Source: CAVYUC01 sp963816685 (GTDB lineage: Bacteria > Bacteroidota > Bacteroidia > Bacteroidales > Prolixibacteraceae). From it: DNA of 64,000 bases. The notes under the pieces are model-generated. The model saw only the letters and a list, made by a program, of their open reading frames with translations, was not told where the DNA came from and searched no databases. How positions within the stretch are numbered: the stretch's first letter is position 1; each line of letters begins with the position of its first letter. The stretch covers positions 186,001 to 250,000 of the forward strand of contig CAWFMB010000012.1 in assembly GCA_963816685.1 (NCBI GenBank), in the 5' to 3' direction. Position numbers and translations under genes: made by a program. Shown here piece after piece: positions 25,099 through 34,543 of this stretch.

Positions 25099-25239
25099 GG
25101 AGTGCAAAGTTATCTTTTATAGCCAAAACAACAGATTTTTTGTAAAGGAAACAGTCTGGCGGAATTATTTATTAAGCTTCTGGTTTTTAAGATTTCATCT
25201 CCGCTTATCCTGTAGGTCACAGGGATCGCAGCAGTATCG

Positions 25240-27045
25240 TTAATCAGCAGGCGATAACTCACGGTTTGTATAGAAACGCTCCAGAATCGATCCATCATTG
25301 GCTTCCTTTGAAAGCGATTCGATGGTATTTTTGGGAACGTCGTAAACGTCGAGAACAATCAATCCATCGAGGCAGTTGTTGAATTTCGGATCAACATTGA
25401 ATCCAATAATCCTTGCATTCAGTTTGATGTATTTTTTTAATAACACAGGTAACCCTGAATTTAATTCGTCCAAATCACCGATGGTTTTATCCAGCCGGTT
25501 AATATCATGTTCCATATTTTCCATCAGGATGTTGATATCGGGATTATCGCTTTTGAATTTATAACTGTTTCGGGGTTTTATGTGTTGCGCCAACCTCCAG
25601 TTGAGGTGGTTATGCATAATAAACCGGATAATCAAATCTTTTGAAATTTTCGAATAATTGTTGCTGATGCTCACCGGCCCAATAAGATACCTGTATTCAG
25701 GGTTTTTAAGCAGAAAGTATAAAATTCCTTTCCACAAAAGGAACAAGGGCATAGGTTTGCGCTGATATTCCTTTATAACAAACGAACGGCCCAATTCGAG
25801 GCTTTCACTCAAAACGGGTTTAAATTCGTTTTCGATCCTGAAAAGTGAATTAAGGTAAAAACCACGCTTCCCGTATTGTTCCAGAATGTCCTTTCCCTTA
25901 CCAATACGATAGGCACCAACAATACACTCCTCCTCTTCGTCCCAGATAAACATCTGGTTATAATACAAATCAAATTCATCGATATCAATTCCCCGATTAG
26001 TCCCCTCTCCCACTTCCCGGAACGTAATCTCACGCAGCCTCCCGATTTCATTTAAAATAGCCGGGATTTTTTTAGATGGTGCACAAAATACTGTGTAGTT
26101 CTTCAAGTTAAAAAGTGTGAAATCATTTCGTATTTCCTGAAGTTCAGCATGTATTTTTTCTTTAGGAATTGGATCAATTACCTGTTCCGGTTTTGGCTGC
26201 GGTTTCAGGTTGTAATTAAAAAACCGCTTCACCTCAATCGCCGATTCCATGCTGTAGGTACGCGCCCGCAGAAAACGGCCAAACTGGTACACATCTTCAA
26301 ACTTTTGCTGCTCAGCTGGCTTCACCGGATTCCCGATACGTATTTTTATGTTTTTATGTTTCTTACTCAACAATTCCGACGGCAACCGCACCTGCCGTAG
26401 TGAAGGATGAATTTTAGCCAGAAAATGAAACAACCGGCTGTTGGTGCCCTGAAAATGAACCGGAACAACCGGCACTTTTGCATCTTTTATAAATTTCACC
26501 ACAGGAAATTGCCACAAATGATCGGCAATGGTATCGAATGTTCCGTAAGTACTGATATCACCTGCCGGGAAAAGACACAAAATCCCATTTTGGCCCAAAT
26601 GACTGGTTGCCTCCTTCAAATCTTCCGGTTGAATTTCTTTTGAATGATTTTCAAATGGATTATCGCTGATAAAATAGTCGGAAACCGGTTCAATTTTCTG
26701 AAGTAAAAAATTAGCCATCACCTTCACATCGGGCCTAACTTTAGAAAGATATTTAATCAGCAGCAATCCATCAAGGCCGCCAAACGGATGGTTGGCAACA
26801 ACAATCACCGGTCCTTTTGCGGGAATTCGCTTTAACTCATTTTCATCAAACTCAATGTTGAATTCCATTACCCGGATAACCTCGTCTATAAATTCAATGC
26901 CGTGTTTTAAGGCAATCTTTTCATAGATTTTGTTGAGTTTCTGAAACCGGAGAATGTACATTAAAAATTTAGCAAAATACTCGCCGCCAAGGAGTGTAAA
27001 TGCTGGTGGAGCTTTAAAAATATCTTTCGGACCTAATAATTCCAT
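25240..27045 (-). CDS. Bifunctional aminolipid acyltransferase (OlsF/GlsF-like)
   Basis: A 601-residue fusion. The N-terminal part (about 75-290) is a PlsC-type O-acyltransferase with ANHPFGGLDG, LFPAGDIS and VVPVHFQGTNSR. The C-terminal part (about 320-520) is a GNAT-like N-acyltransferase of the OlsB/hemolysin type with REITFREVGEGTNRGIDID, QMFIWDEEEECIVGAYRIG and ELGRSFVIKEYQR. Such fusions (OlsF) make ornithine lipids, and related pairs make glycine lipids in Bacteroidota: the C-terminal domain N-acylates the amino acid and the N-terminal domain O-acylates the hydroxy fatty acid. The head-group amino acid cannot be told from sequence. A -7 like TATTTTTG lies upstream near 27088-27095. Confidence 0.85.
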   Translation of the reverse strand: MELLGPKDIFKAPPAFTLLGGEYFAKFLMYILRFQKLNKIYEKIALKHGIEFIDEVIRVMEFNIEFDENELKRIPAKGPVIVVANHPFGGLDGLLLIKYLSKVRPDVKVMANFLLQKIEPVSDYFISDNPFENHSKEIQPEDLKEATSHLGQNGILCLFPAGDISTYGTFDTIADHLWQFPVVKFIKDAKVPVVPVHFQGTNSRLFHFLAKIHPSLRQVRLPSELLSKKHKNIKIRIGNPVKPAEQQKFEDVYQFGRFLRARTYSMESAIEVKRFFNYNLKPQPKPEQVIDPIPKEKIHAELQEIRNDFTLFNLKNYTVFCAPSKKIPAILNEIGRLREITFREVGEGTNRGIDIDEFDLYYNQMFIWDEEEECIVGAYRIGKGKDILEQYGKRGFYLNSLFRIENEFKPVLSESLELGRSFVIKEYQRKPMPLFLLWKGILYFLLKNPEYRYLIGPVSISNNYSKISKDLIIRFIMHNHLNWRLAQHIKPRNSYKFKSDNPDINILMENMEHDINRLDKTIGDLDELNSGLPVLLKKYIKLNARIIGFNVDPKFNNCLDGLIVLDVYDVPKNTIESLSKEANDGSILERFYTNRELSPAD

Positions 27046-27233
27046 TTTTGCTTATGCTGTAAAAAAATCCAACCAAATGGTACTACAAAAATAGAATGTT
27101 TTTTCAGATTAATTTATTTTATGGACTTTCCCATAGTCCGGATTTCTGTTTTAAATTGAATTAATAAAAAAGACATATTAGTAGTTTATTTTATCAAAAT
27201 TGATTTTAATTTGTTACTCTTGCAAAGAATTTA

Positions 27234-29066
27234 ATGGCAGAAAACGTACAAAATAACAATTGGTTGCCGACTTCGCAGAAAGAATTTAAGCAACTGGGCT
27301 GGAAAGAGGCGGATGTCATCCTGTTTTCGGGCGATGCCTATATCGATCATCCATCATTTGGCGCTGCAGTAATCGGCCGTATTCTGGAAGCTGAAGGATT
27401 AAAAATTGCAATTGTTCCGCAACCAAACTGGCAGGACGATCTGCGCGATTTTAAAAAACTTGGAAAGCCACGGCTGTTTTTTGCCGTTACCGGTGGAAAT
27501 ATGGATTCAATGGTGAACCATTACACTGCCAATAAACGGAAACGCTCCAATGATGCATATACACCGGGAGGACAATCCGGCAAACGTCCCGACTATGCAA
27601 CCATCGTTTATTCAAATATCGTTCGCAAATTATATCCGGAAGTTCCGCTGATAATAGGTGGAATCGAAGCATCTCTGCGAAGGGTTACCCATTATGATTA
27701 CTGGTCGGACAAACTGATGCCTTCTATTTTGATGGATTCAAGGGCTGATATGCTCTTCTACGGCATGGCTGATAAATCAATTGTTGAATTTGCCCGGCTC
27801 CTGCAACGGGGAGTTCCGCTTAAAAATTTGACTACAATTCCGCAAACTGTTTTTCAGGTAGAACCGGCAGAAGAATATCCCACAAAAAAAGAGTGGGACA
27901 AACTGGAACTTGCATCTCATGAAGAGTGCCTTAAAAACAAAAAAGTTTTTGCCCGTAATTTTATGTACATCGAGGAAGAATCGAATAAACTGGAGGCAAA
28001 AAAACTTACTCAACTTGTCGGAGACAAAAAGATTGTGGTGAACCCACCGTGGCCGGTTTTCAGTGAGGAGGAAATTGATCATTCCTATGATTTACCATAT
28101 ACCCGCCTGCCGCACCCGAGATATCACAACAAAGGAACGATTCCGGCATACGAAATGATCCGCCATTCGATAAACATTCACCGCGGTTGTTTTGGCGGTT
28201 GTACATTTTGTACAATTTCAGCACACCAGGGAAAATTTATCGCCAGCCGATCGGAAAAATCGGTTTTAAAAGAGGTGGAAAAAGTAACACAAATGCCCGA
28301 TTTTAAAGGCTACATTTCCGATCTGGGTGGACCTTCCGCAAACATGTACAGAATGAAAGGCATTCACGAAGAAATTTGCAAGAAATGCAAACGTCCGTCC
28401 TGTATATTCCCTGCCGTCTGCAAAAACCTGGACACCAACCACAAACCGATGCTTGAGTTGTACGAAAAGGTACGCAAAAATCCTAAAATCAAAAAAGCAT
28501 TTGTTGGAAGCGGAATACGGTACGACATGATTCTGCATGAAACTAAAAACGAGGAAACCAACAAAGCCAACAAACAATATTTGCGCGAAGTGATTAAGCA
28601 CCACGTTTCGGGTAGGTTAAAAGTGGCGCCGGAACACTCATCTGATGATGTATTAAAATTCATGAGAAAACCATCGTTCAGTTTATTTGAAAAACTGAAC
28701 GAAGAATTCATCAAAATAAACAAGGAAGAAAATCTGAACCAGCAGTTGATTCCCTACTTTATTTCCAGTCATCCGGGCAGCAAACCCGAAGATATGGCAA
28801 ACCTGGCCATCCAAACCAAAAACATGAATTTCAGGCTCGAACAGGTTCAGGATTTTACTCCAACACCGATGACACTTGCAACAGTAGTATATTATTCGGG
28901 CTATCACCCTTATACGCTCGAAAAGGTTTACACCGCCCGCAATCAGGACGCAAAACGAAATCAGCGAAAATTCTTTTTCTGGTACAAACGTGAATATCGT
29001 AAATCTATAATTCAGGAATTAAAATCAAAAAACCGCGAGGATTTGATTGGAAAGTTGTTTCGCTAA
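27234..29066 (+). CDS. YgiQ-family radical SAM protein
   Basis: A 610-residue protein of the YgiQ family. The N-terminal region contains LPTSQKEFKQLGW and GDAYIDHPSFGAAVIGRILE. The radical SAM cluster motif CFGGCTFC places cysteines at about 319, 323 and 326, and the C-terminal part has KVAPEHSSDDVLKFMRKPSF and VQDFTPTPMTLATVVYYSG. The family's reaction is unknown. A near-consensus -7 element TACTCTTG is at 27215-27222. Confidence 0.93.
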   Translation: MAENVQNNNWLPTSQKEFKQLGWKEADVILFSGDAYIDHPSFGAAVIGRILEAEGLKIAIVPQPNWQDDLRDFKKLGKPRLFFAVTGGNMDSMVNHYTANKRKRSNDAYTPGGQSGKRPDYATIVYSNIVRKLYPEVPLIIGGIEASLRRVTHYDYWSDKLMPSILMDSRADMLFYGMADKSIVEFARLLQRGVPLKNLTTIPQTVFQVEPAEEYPTKKEWDKLELASHEECLKNKKVFARNFMYIEEESNKLEAKKLTQLVGDKKIVVNPPWPVFSEEEIDHSYDLPYTRLPHPRYHNKGTIPAYEMIRHSINIHRGCFGGCTFCTISAHQGKFIASRSEKSVLKEVEKVTQMPDFKGYISDLGGPSANMYRMKGIHEEICKKCKRPSCIFPAVCKNLDTNHKPMLELYEKVRKNPKIKKAFVGSGIRYDMILHETKNEETNKANKQYLREVIKHHVSGRLKVAPEHSSDDVLKFMRKPSFSLFEKLNEEFIKINKEENLNQQLIPYFISSHPGSKPEDMANLAIQTKNMNFRLEQVQDFTPTPMTLATVVYYSGYHPYTLEKVYTARNQDAKRNQRKFFFWYKREYRKSIIQELKSKNREDLIGKLFR

Positions 29067-29169
29067 GGTGGTGTAATTTCAGAATCACTTCATTAAGAGT
29101 ATACAGATTCATAAGACCCAAAACAAAAATCCTGATTGTTACGTTAACATAAAAACGAAAAGCAACTCA

Positions 29170-29922
29170 ATGAAAAAATCAGGTTTAATATTATTACTCA
29201 TCGTTTTCCTTTCTTCCTGTGCTGAATTGCAACAAATTGCAAATGAAACCATGAACAGCGGGCGGCCACTCACCCGCGATGAAATTGTGGCCGGATTAAA
29301 GGAAGCGCTGATTGTAGGTACCAACAAATCGGTTGAAAATCTCGGGGTGACTAACGGATACTATGGCAACGAACTTGTAAAAATCTACCTGCCGCCGGAA
29401 GCTGATGTTATTGTGGATAATATTAATAAAATTCCAGGAGGACAGGATTTAATTGATGACGTACTATTGCGCATAAACCGAGCTGCCGAAGATGCTGTTT
29501 CGGAGGCAAAACCTATTTTTGTAAACAGCATCACCGGCATGACTATTCCTGATGCAGTAAATATTTTAAAAGGCGATGATGACGCGGCCACACAATATTT
29601 ACACCGCACAACCTATGATGAATTGTTTAAACTGTACCGTCCCAAAATACAGGTGTCACTGGATAAAAAGCTGGCAGGCAATGTTTCTACAGCTGAAAGC
29701 TGGAATTTACTTACCGACAAATGGAATACGGTTGCCAATTCGGTTGTGGGAAAGGTAGCCGGTTTTAAAACAGTGGATGTGGATTTGGACCAATATCTCA
29801 CTGCTAAAGCGCTCGATGGATTGTTCCTGAAAATTGAACAGGAAGAAAAACGCATCCGTGAAAACCCTGCTGCACGGGTAACCGAAATCCTGAAACGCGT
29901 CTTTGGCTCCATAGATAGCTGA
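29170..29922 (+). CDS. DUF4197 lipoprotein
   Basis: A 250-residue protein with a lipoprotein signal (LLIVFLSSCAELQ, lipobox Cys at residue 17). The mature part is the DUF4197 domain: LTRDEIVAGLKEALIVGTNK, VKIYLPPEADVIVDNINKIP, GDDDAATQYLHRTTYDEL and TAKALDGLFLKI. Its function is unknown, and it is probably anchored at the inner or outer membrane facing the periplasm. Confidence 0.9.
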   Translation: MKKSGLILLLIVFLSSCAELQQIANETMNSGRPLTRDEIVAGLKEALIVGTNKSVENLGVTNGYYGNELVKIYLPPEADVIVDNINKIPGGQDLIDDVLLRINRAAEDAVSEAKPIFVNSITGMTIPDAVNILKGDDDAATQYLHRTTYDELFKLYRPKIQVSLDKKLAGNVSTAESWNLLTDKWNTVANSVVGKVAGFKTVDVDLDQYLTAKALDGLFLKIEQEEKRIRENPAARVTEILKRVFGSIDS

Positions 29923-29951
29923 ATTCCATCCAATTAAATTATTTTTTATAT

Positions 29952-29997
29952 ATAAAATATTTTCAATTGAATATTTTATTTAAAATTGCTACATTTC
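29952..29997 (+). promoter_or_regulatory. AT-rich inverted repeat and promoter candidate before the PAS gene
   Basis: ATAAAATATT (29952-29961) and AATATTTTAT (29970-29979) form a 10-bp inverted repeat. TTG (29967-29969) followed after 20 nt by TACATTTC (29990-29997) is a near-consensus promoter for the PAS gene at 30074. The repeat could be an operator or a weak hairpin. Confidence 0.35.
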
Positions 29998-30073
29998 AGT
30001 TTGATTTAAAAATTGGAATTTCAGTAAGAAATCAATTTAATTTCCTATTAATAAACCTTTAAATTCCGAAATT

Positions 30074-30490
30074 ATGCGGCTCGAATTTGCAAGAATAGAA
30101 GAGGCCAATGACCTGGTAAATCAACTGATTGAACACCATCCACAAGCTATTTTTTTAACCGGTCACGATTTTAAAGTAAGATACTTCAATAAAGCTTTCC
30201 AGAAATTAACGAAAAGCGACAAAGGTGATATTCTCGAACATGAGTTTTGCGAAATAATGGGTTGCAACCAAAGGGGCAAACCGGTTAACGGAGATAACAA
30301 CTTCTGTAAAATCTGCCAGATGCGTGAGTTGCTTTCCGGCTCTAATCTTTCGGAACTAACCTTAATCCGCGATTTTAATATTCACAACAAAACCGTAACA
30401 AAGCACCTGCACATTGACGCACACCGGCTGGTGATGAATGGACAGAAATACAGATTGGTTGTTATTGAAGACCGGACTCAAAAACATTAA
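30074..30490 (+). CDS. Stand-alone PAS-domain protein with cysteine cluster
   Basis: A 138-residue protein consisting of a single PAS domain (about 15-135): HPQAIFLTGHDFKVRYFNKA at the start and LVMNGQKYRLVVIEDRTQ at the end. Cysteines occur as CEIMGC near 57-62 and CKICQM near 78-83, a pattern seen in PAS domains of Bacteroidota sensors that may bind metal or respond to redox. No output domain is attached, so it must act through a partner or simply bind a ligand. The DUF6090 gene starts 17 nt later. Confidence 0.75.
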   Translation: MRLEFARIEEANDLVNQLIEHHPQAIFLTGHDFKVRYFNKAFQKLTKSDKGDILEHEFCEIMGCNQRGKPVNGDNNFCKICQMRELLSGSNLSELTLIRDFNIHNKTVTKHLHIDAHRLVMNGQKYRLVVIEDRTQKH

Positions 30491-30506
30491 ACCATCTGGT
30501 TTTAAA

Positions 30507-31277
30507 ATGATTAAATTCTTTCGAAAAATCAGGCAAAACTTAATTTCTGAAAAAAAATTCAGGGATTACATCCTTTATGCAGTTGGCGAAATTGTACTTG
30601 TAGTTATCGGAATTTTAATTGCCCTTGCCATCAACAACAATAACCAAAACAGGATTACAAGAGAAAAAGAACAGGTTTATCTGGCCGGATTACGAAATGA
30701 ATTCCAAACCAGCAGGTTAAAGTTACAGGAACTTATAAAAATAAACAGACAAAATTATGAAGGAGCAAAAAAAATAGTGGAATACATTTCGGATGCAAAA
30801 TTACAACCGACAGAAAAAACATTTTCACAGTTGCTGTACAATACCTTCGCTTTCGATGTTGTTTTTAACCCCAATAATTCTCTGCTGAATGAAATGATTA
30901 ATTCAGGAAGTTTGAAAGACATCTCAAATGCAGAACTTCGCAGGCAGTTGACCAACTGGATTTCAACACTGGATGATATTTCGAAACAGGAAAATGACCT
31001 GGTTATTCAACGGGAAAAGATGCTGGATATGTTCAGGAGAAATGAAAACAGTATCCGCACCATTTTTGATCTCACCGGAGTTTCGGCAAATGAAATCGAT
31101 GTACCGGAAGGACAAAATAACATCAGTAACCTGAAGTTGCTGAGGTCGAGGGAATTTGAAAACAACATATTACTTTTCATACTTACCTGCCGTGCCACCG
31201 AAATAACCCATTACAATCCATTAATGCAGGATTTGGATTCCATTCTGAAACTGATTGATGCTGAGATAAAAAGTTAA
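30507..31277 (+). CDS. DUF6090 family membrane protein
   Basis: A 256-residue protein. The N-terminus (MIKFFRKIRQNLISEKKFRD followed by YAVGEIVLVVIGILIALAIN) is the hallmark of DUF6090: a basic amphipathic start and one membrane helix (about 27-45). The rest is a helical soluble domain with conserved NSLLNEMINSGSLKDISN. The function is unknown. The start at 30507 is preferred because the longer frame begins inside the PAS gene. Confidence 0.85.
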   Translation: MIKFFRKIRQNLISEKKFRDYILYAVGEIVLVVIGILIALAINNNNQNRITREKEQVYLAGLRNEFQTSRLKLQELIKINRQNYEGAKKIVEYISDAKLQPTEKTFSQLLYNTFAFDVVFNPNNSLLNEMINSGSLKDISNAELRRQLTNWISTLDDISKQENDLVIQREKMLDMFRRNENSIRTIFDLTGVSANEIDVPEGQNNISNLKLLRSREFENNILLFILTCRATEITHYNPLMQDLDSILKLIDAEIKS

Positions 31278-31384
31278 CGGCATAAACTTGTCAATCATTT
31301 ATCGGCCGTAACCATCACTTCCACGTTCATTCCTCCTTTTTACGCTTTCGTCTGGTTTTCTTTTTACACTGAACCCTGCCACCT

Positions 31385-31550
31385 TATTTTTGTACCATTA
31401 AACTTCAGAAAAAAGAAAACAATGAGTATCAAAGTCATGAGAACAAAAATCCGGATGAAAACAACAGGTTTAACTCTGAGGTATCCAAGAAGTCTGCCGC
31501 AGGAAAAAGATAGTTTTTCTTCTATGAAAATGTACAAGCTGATGGATTAA
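31385..31550 (+). CDS. Possible small basic ORF with upstream -7 box
   Basis: The 353-nt gap between the DUF6090 and LytS genes holds a 42-codon frame (31422-31550), MSIKVMRTKIRMKTTGLTLR onwards, rich in Lys and Arg. TATTTTTG (31385-31392), a -7 match, lies 29 nt before the ATG; the -33 box is poor. No family is recognised. It may be a small protein or chance. The coordinates include the promoter element. Confidence 0.25.
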
Positions 31551-31630
31551 TGAACGCTCCTGTTTACGGGAGTTTATGATCCAACAGGATTAATTTTGTT
31601 ATTTTTAAATCGAATTAATAACCAAAAGAA

Positions 31631-32716
31631 ATGCCTTTCAAGGATATAAACCGCTTTTTCCCATTTAAAAAGTTGCTGGCCATGCTGTTCGGATTGGTGA
31701 TGATTGTTCAGTTGGCAGTTATTACATACAATCATTTAAGTGGTTACCACCTGCTGGAGGGGACCACTTATTTTTTTATCCGTCTCTTCAGGGGAGTGAC
31801 ATTAAGTCTGCCGGCCAGCTTTCTGATTGCTTATCCCAACCTGTTCATCATCCGGTTCTTAAACCGCAGATTTCCCTGGAACAGTAAAATTTTAAGCCGG
31901 ACCATCATCCAGATTATTTTCACAGTTACACTGGGGATATTAATTTCTTTAATTTTCACCTCAGTAGCACAGCTTATCACTCCTTACCGCGAAAACCTGT
32001 TTTCGGTTTACATAAACAATGCGCTGATTTTTGTAGTCGTAAATATTATTTTAATGATTATCCTGGAGGCATGGCTGTTTTTTAACGAAGGTACCCAATC
32101 GAAAATGAAAGCTGAAAACCTGGAGAAGGAATTATCGCAAATTAAGTTTGAAGTATTAAAAAGCCAAATCAATCCACATTTCATGTTTAACAGCCTGAAT
32201 GTACTTTCAGGTTTAATTGACACCAATGTTTCAAAAGCGCAGGAATTTATTGATGAATTTTCAGTAATTTACCGCTATGTACTTGAAACCATCGAAAAGC
32301 CTGTGGTTACATTAAATGAAGAGCTTGGTTTTGTGCGCTCCTATTTTTTCCTTCAGGAAATGCGTTACGGGAATTCACTGAAGCTGAATGTAGATATTCC
32401 TGCCGACCTTCTGGATAAGTTTATGCCACCATTATCGCTCCAGGTAGTTCTCGAAAATGCAATTAAACACAATATCATCAGTGAAACTCATCCGTTAATT
32501 ATTGATATTTACAATGAAAACACCCTGTTGATGGTGAAGAATAATATTCAGCCTAAAATTTCCTCCGGTAAATCCACTGGTCTGGGACAAAAAAACATGG
32601 TAAAACGCTATGCAATGATTGGCAGGGAAACTCCTAAATTTATTGTAAAAACCAATCATTACATTGTGCAACTGCCGCTATTAAAACCCGAATTAAATGA
32701 AAGTACTGATTATTGA
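31631..32716 (+). CDS. LytS-type sensor histidine kinase
   Basis: A 361-residue membrane kinase. Four hydrophobic segments occupy about residues 15-150, followed by a coiled linker and the His_kinase domain with LKSQINPHFMFNSLNVLSGL (phosphoacceptor His in NPHFMFNSLN, near residue 184). The ATPase part shows LQVVLENAIKHN (N box) and STGLGQKNMVKRYAMIG (G box). It overlaps the response regulator gene by 20 nt, so the two form one two-component system. The signal is unknown. Confidence 0.93.
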   Translation: MPFKDINRFFPFKKLLAMLFGLVMIVQLAVITYNHLSGYHLLEGTTYFFIRLFRGVTLSLPASFLIAYPNLFIIRFLNRRFPWNSKILSRTIIQIIFTVTLGILISLIFTSVAQLITPYRENLFSVYINNALIFVVVNIILMIILEAWLFFNEGTQSKMKAENLEKELSQIKFEVLKSQINPHFMFNSLNVLSGLIDTNVSKAQEFIDEFSVIYRYVLETIEKPVVTLNEELGFVRSYFFLQEMRYGNSLKLNVDIPADLLDKFMPPLSLQVVLENAIKHNIISETHPLIIDIYNENTLLMVKNNIQPKISSGKSTGLGQKNMVKRYAMIGRETPKFIVKTNHYIVQLPLLKPELNESTDY

Positions 32717-33452
32717 AGACGAAGTGCTGGCAGCTAACCGGCTCGAAAAACAGCTGAATGAAATTGCTCCGGAAATCTCCATTCCGGCCAAAATCGGTTC
32801 AATAAAGGAATCGGTAAAATGGTTAATGGTAAACAGCGTCGATTTGATTTTCCTCGACATTCAGCTTTCTGACGGGATTAGCTTCAGTATCTTTGAGCAG
32901 GTGGCTGTGAATACACCTGTGATTTTTACAACTGCTTACGATCAGTATTCGATTAAAGCTTTTGAACTGAACAGCATTTCATACCTTCTAAAACCCATCC
33001 GAAAAAATGATTTAATCGAAAGCCTGAAAAAGTACCGGAGCCTTAAATCAGCTTTTACCATTGATTTTGAAAGGCTTCTCTCCGAAATGAAAGAAGATAA
33101 ACCGGCTTATAAAAAACGTTTTATCATTCAAATCGGTCAGAAAATAAAAATGGTGGAAACCGCGGAAATTGCTTTTTTTTATGCAATGGATAAAAATGTT
33201 TTTCTTAAAACTTTTGAAGGAAATAACTGGCCCATTGAGTTTAGTCTTGATAAGCTGGAAGGTTTAATGGATCCTTCCGTTTTTTATCGCATCAACAGAA
33301 AATACCTTGTTAATCTGAATGCAATTGAAAGTATGGTGGCGTGGTCACGCAGCCGTATAAAACTAAAATTGCAGCCCCCTGCCGACGATGAAATGGAAAC
33401 AATAGTCAGCGTAGACCGTTCGCCTGAATTTAAAAACTGGCTGAACCGGTAA
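32697..33452 (+). CDS. LytTR-family response regulator
   Basis: A 251-residue regulator. Receiver domain (about 1-120): MKVLIIEDEVLAANRLEKQL, phosphoacceptor Asp in VDLIFLDIQLSDG, and SISYLLKPI with the conserved Lys. LytTR DNA-binding domain (about 145-250): FYAMDKNVFLKTFEGNNW and FYRINRKYLVNLNAIESM. Partner of the kinase just upstream. The 3' end overlaps the convergent radical SAM gene by 23 nt. Confidence 0.94.
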   Translation: MKVLIIEDEVLAANRLEKQLNEIAPEISIPAKIGSIKESVKWLMVNSVDLIFLDIQLSDGISFSIFEQVAVNTPVIFTTAYDQYSIKAFELNSISYLLKPIRKNDLIESLKKYRSLKSAFTIDFERLLSEMKEDKPAYKKRFIIQIGQKIKMVETAEIAFFYAMDKNVFLKTFEGNNWPIEFSLDKLEGLMDPSVFYRINRKYLVNLNAIESMVAWSRSRIKLKLQPPADDEMETIVSVDRSPEFKNWLNR

Positions 33453-34380
33453 ACAACCGCCCCTGCCAGGTATCCCGCTCCTTCAGTCTTTTTTCCACTT
33501 TGGCAACAAACTCAAAATTTTTTAATCCCCATTTCGGTGCAAGCAGCATTTCTGGCGGTGACTGGCTGATGAATCGTTCCACAATAATTTCAGGATTCAG
33601 CAATTCAAGGTAATCCACCACCAGTTCAATATATTCCTCCGCAGTGAAAAGATGAAACCGGGCAGGATTTTCGCGATATTGCAGTTCCATGACTGTTTCT
33701 TTATGAATCTGCAACTGATGTAATTTGAGGTTTTTTACTGGCAAATGCGAAATCACTTTAGCTTGTTCCAGCCAGTCAGTACGTGATTCACCCGGAAGTC
33801 CAAGAATTAAATGAGCGCCACTGTTTATTCCTCGCTTGGAAGTTTGTTCCAGCGCCCATACCGATTCTTCAAATGTGTGCCCGCGGTTGATTCGTTTCAG
33901 TGATTCATTCAGGTGTGACTCCAAACCAAATTCCACCATCACATAAACTTTCCGGCTCAGATCAGCCAGATAATCCAGCAATTCTTCATTCACAACATCG
34001 GGACGTGTGGAAATCACAACCCCTTTGATTTTAGGATGTTGAAGAGCTTCTTCATATAACCGTTTTAATTCATCCAGGGGTGCATAAGTATTTGTGTAGG
34101 CCTGGAAATAGGCCAGAAACAACATCGACTTATACTTACCGGCAAAAAAATCAATACCTTGTTCTACTTGTAAGGTAACTGAATTTTCAAGATTGCAGTA
34201 AGTAGGTTTAAATGTTTTGTTGTTACAATAAGTACAGCCTCCTTTTCCCTTTAACCCATCACGGTTTGGACAGGTAAAACCTGCATCAATTGAAACTTTC
34301 TGTACCCGCTCAGCAAACTTATTCCTGAAATAGGTTGAAAAATCATTATATCTTTTTTCATGCCCCCAAAAAAATTCCAT
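33430..34380 (-). CDS. TIGR01212-family radical SAM protein
   Basis: A 316-residue radical SAM enzyme of the YhcC/TIGR01212 family. Cluster cysteines are at about 37, 49 and 52 in FTCPNRDG and GGCTYCNN. Other family blocks are FLAYFQAYTNTYAPL, VISTRPDVVNEELLDYLADL and GLESHLNESLKRINRGHTFE. The reaction is unknown. The ATG at 34380 is preferred over an in-frame GTG two codons earlier. Confidence 0.93.
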   Translation of the reverse strand: MEFFWGHEKRYNDFSTYFRNKFAERVQKVSIDAGFTCPNRDGLKGKGGCTYCNNKTFKPTYCNLENSVTLQVEQGIDFFAGKYKSMLFLAYFQAYTNTYAPLDELKRLYEEALQHPKIKGVVISTRPDVVNEELLDYLADLSRKVYVMVEFGLESHLNESLKRINRGHTFEESVWALEQTSKRGINSGAHLILGLPGESRTDWLEQAKVISHLPVKNLKLHQLQIHKETVMELQYRENPARFHLFTAEEYIELVVDYLELLNPEIIVERFISQSPPEMLLAPKWGLKNFEFVAKVEKRLKERDTWQGRLFTGSASF

Positions 34381-34543
34381 GAACACTTTTTTATTGCGGC
34401 ATCAAAAATATAAAAAATAAGCTGGAACAGCCATTGTACACCACATGTTAAAAACTCGTTGAAAACTTTATCCATTCAGAGGTGTTGGAGGGTTTTATTT
34501 AATAAATGTTATTCTTACTTTTAAACATCGTAAAAAAGCATCT

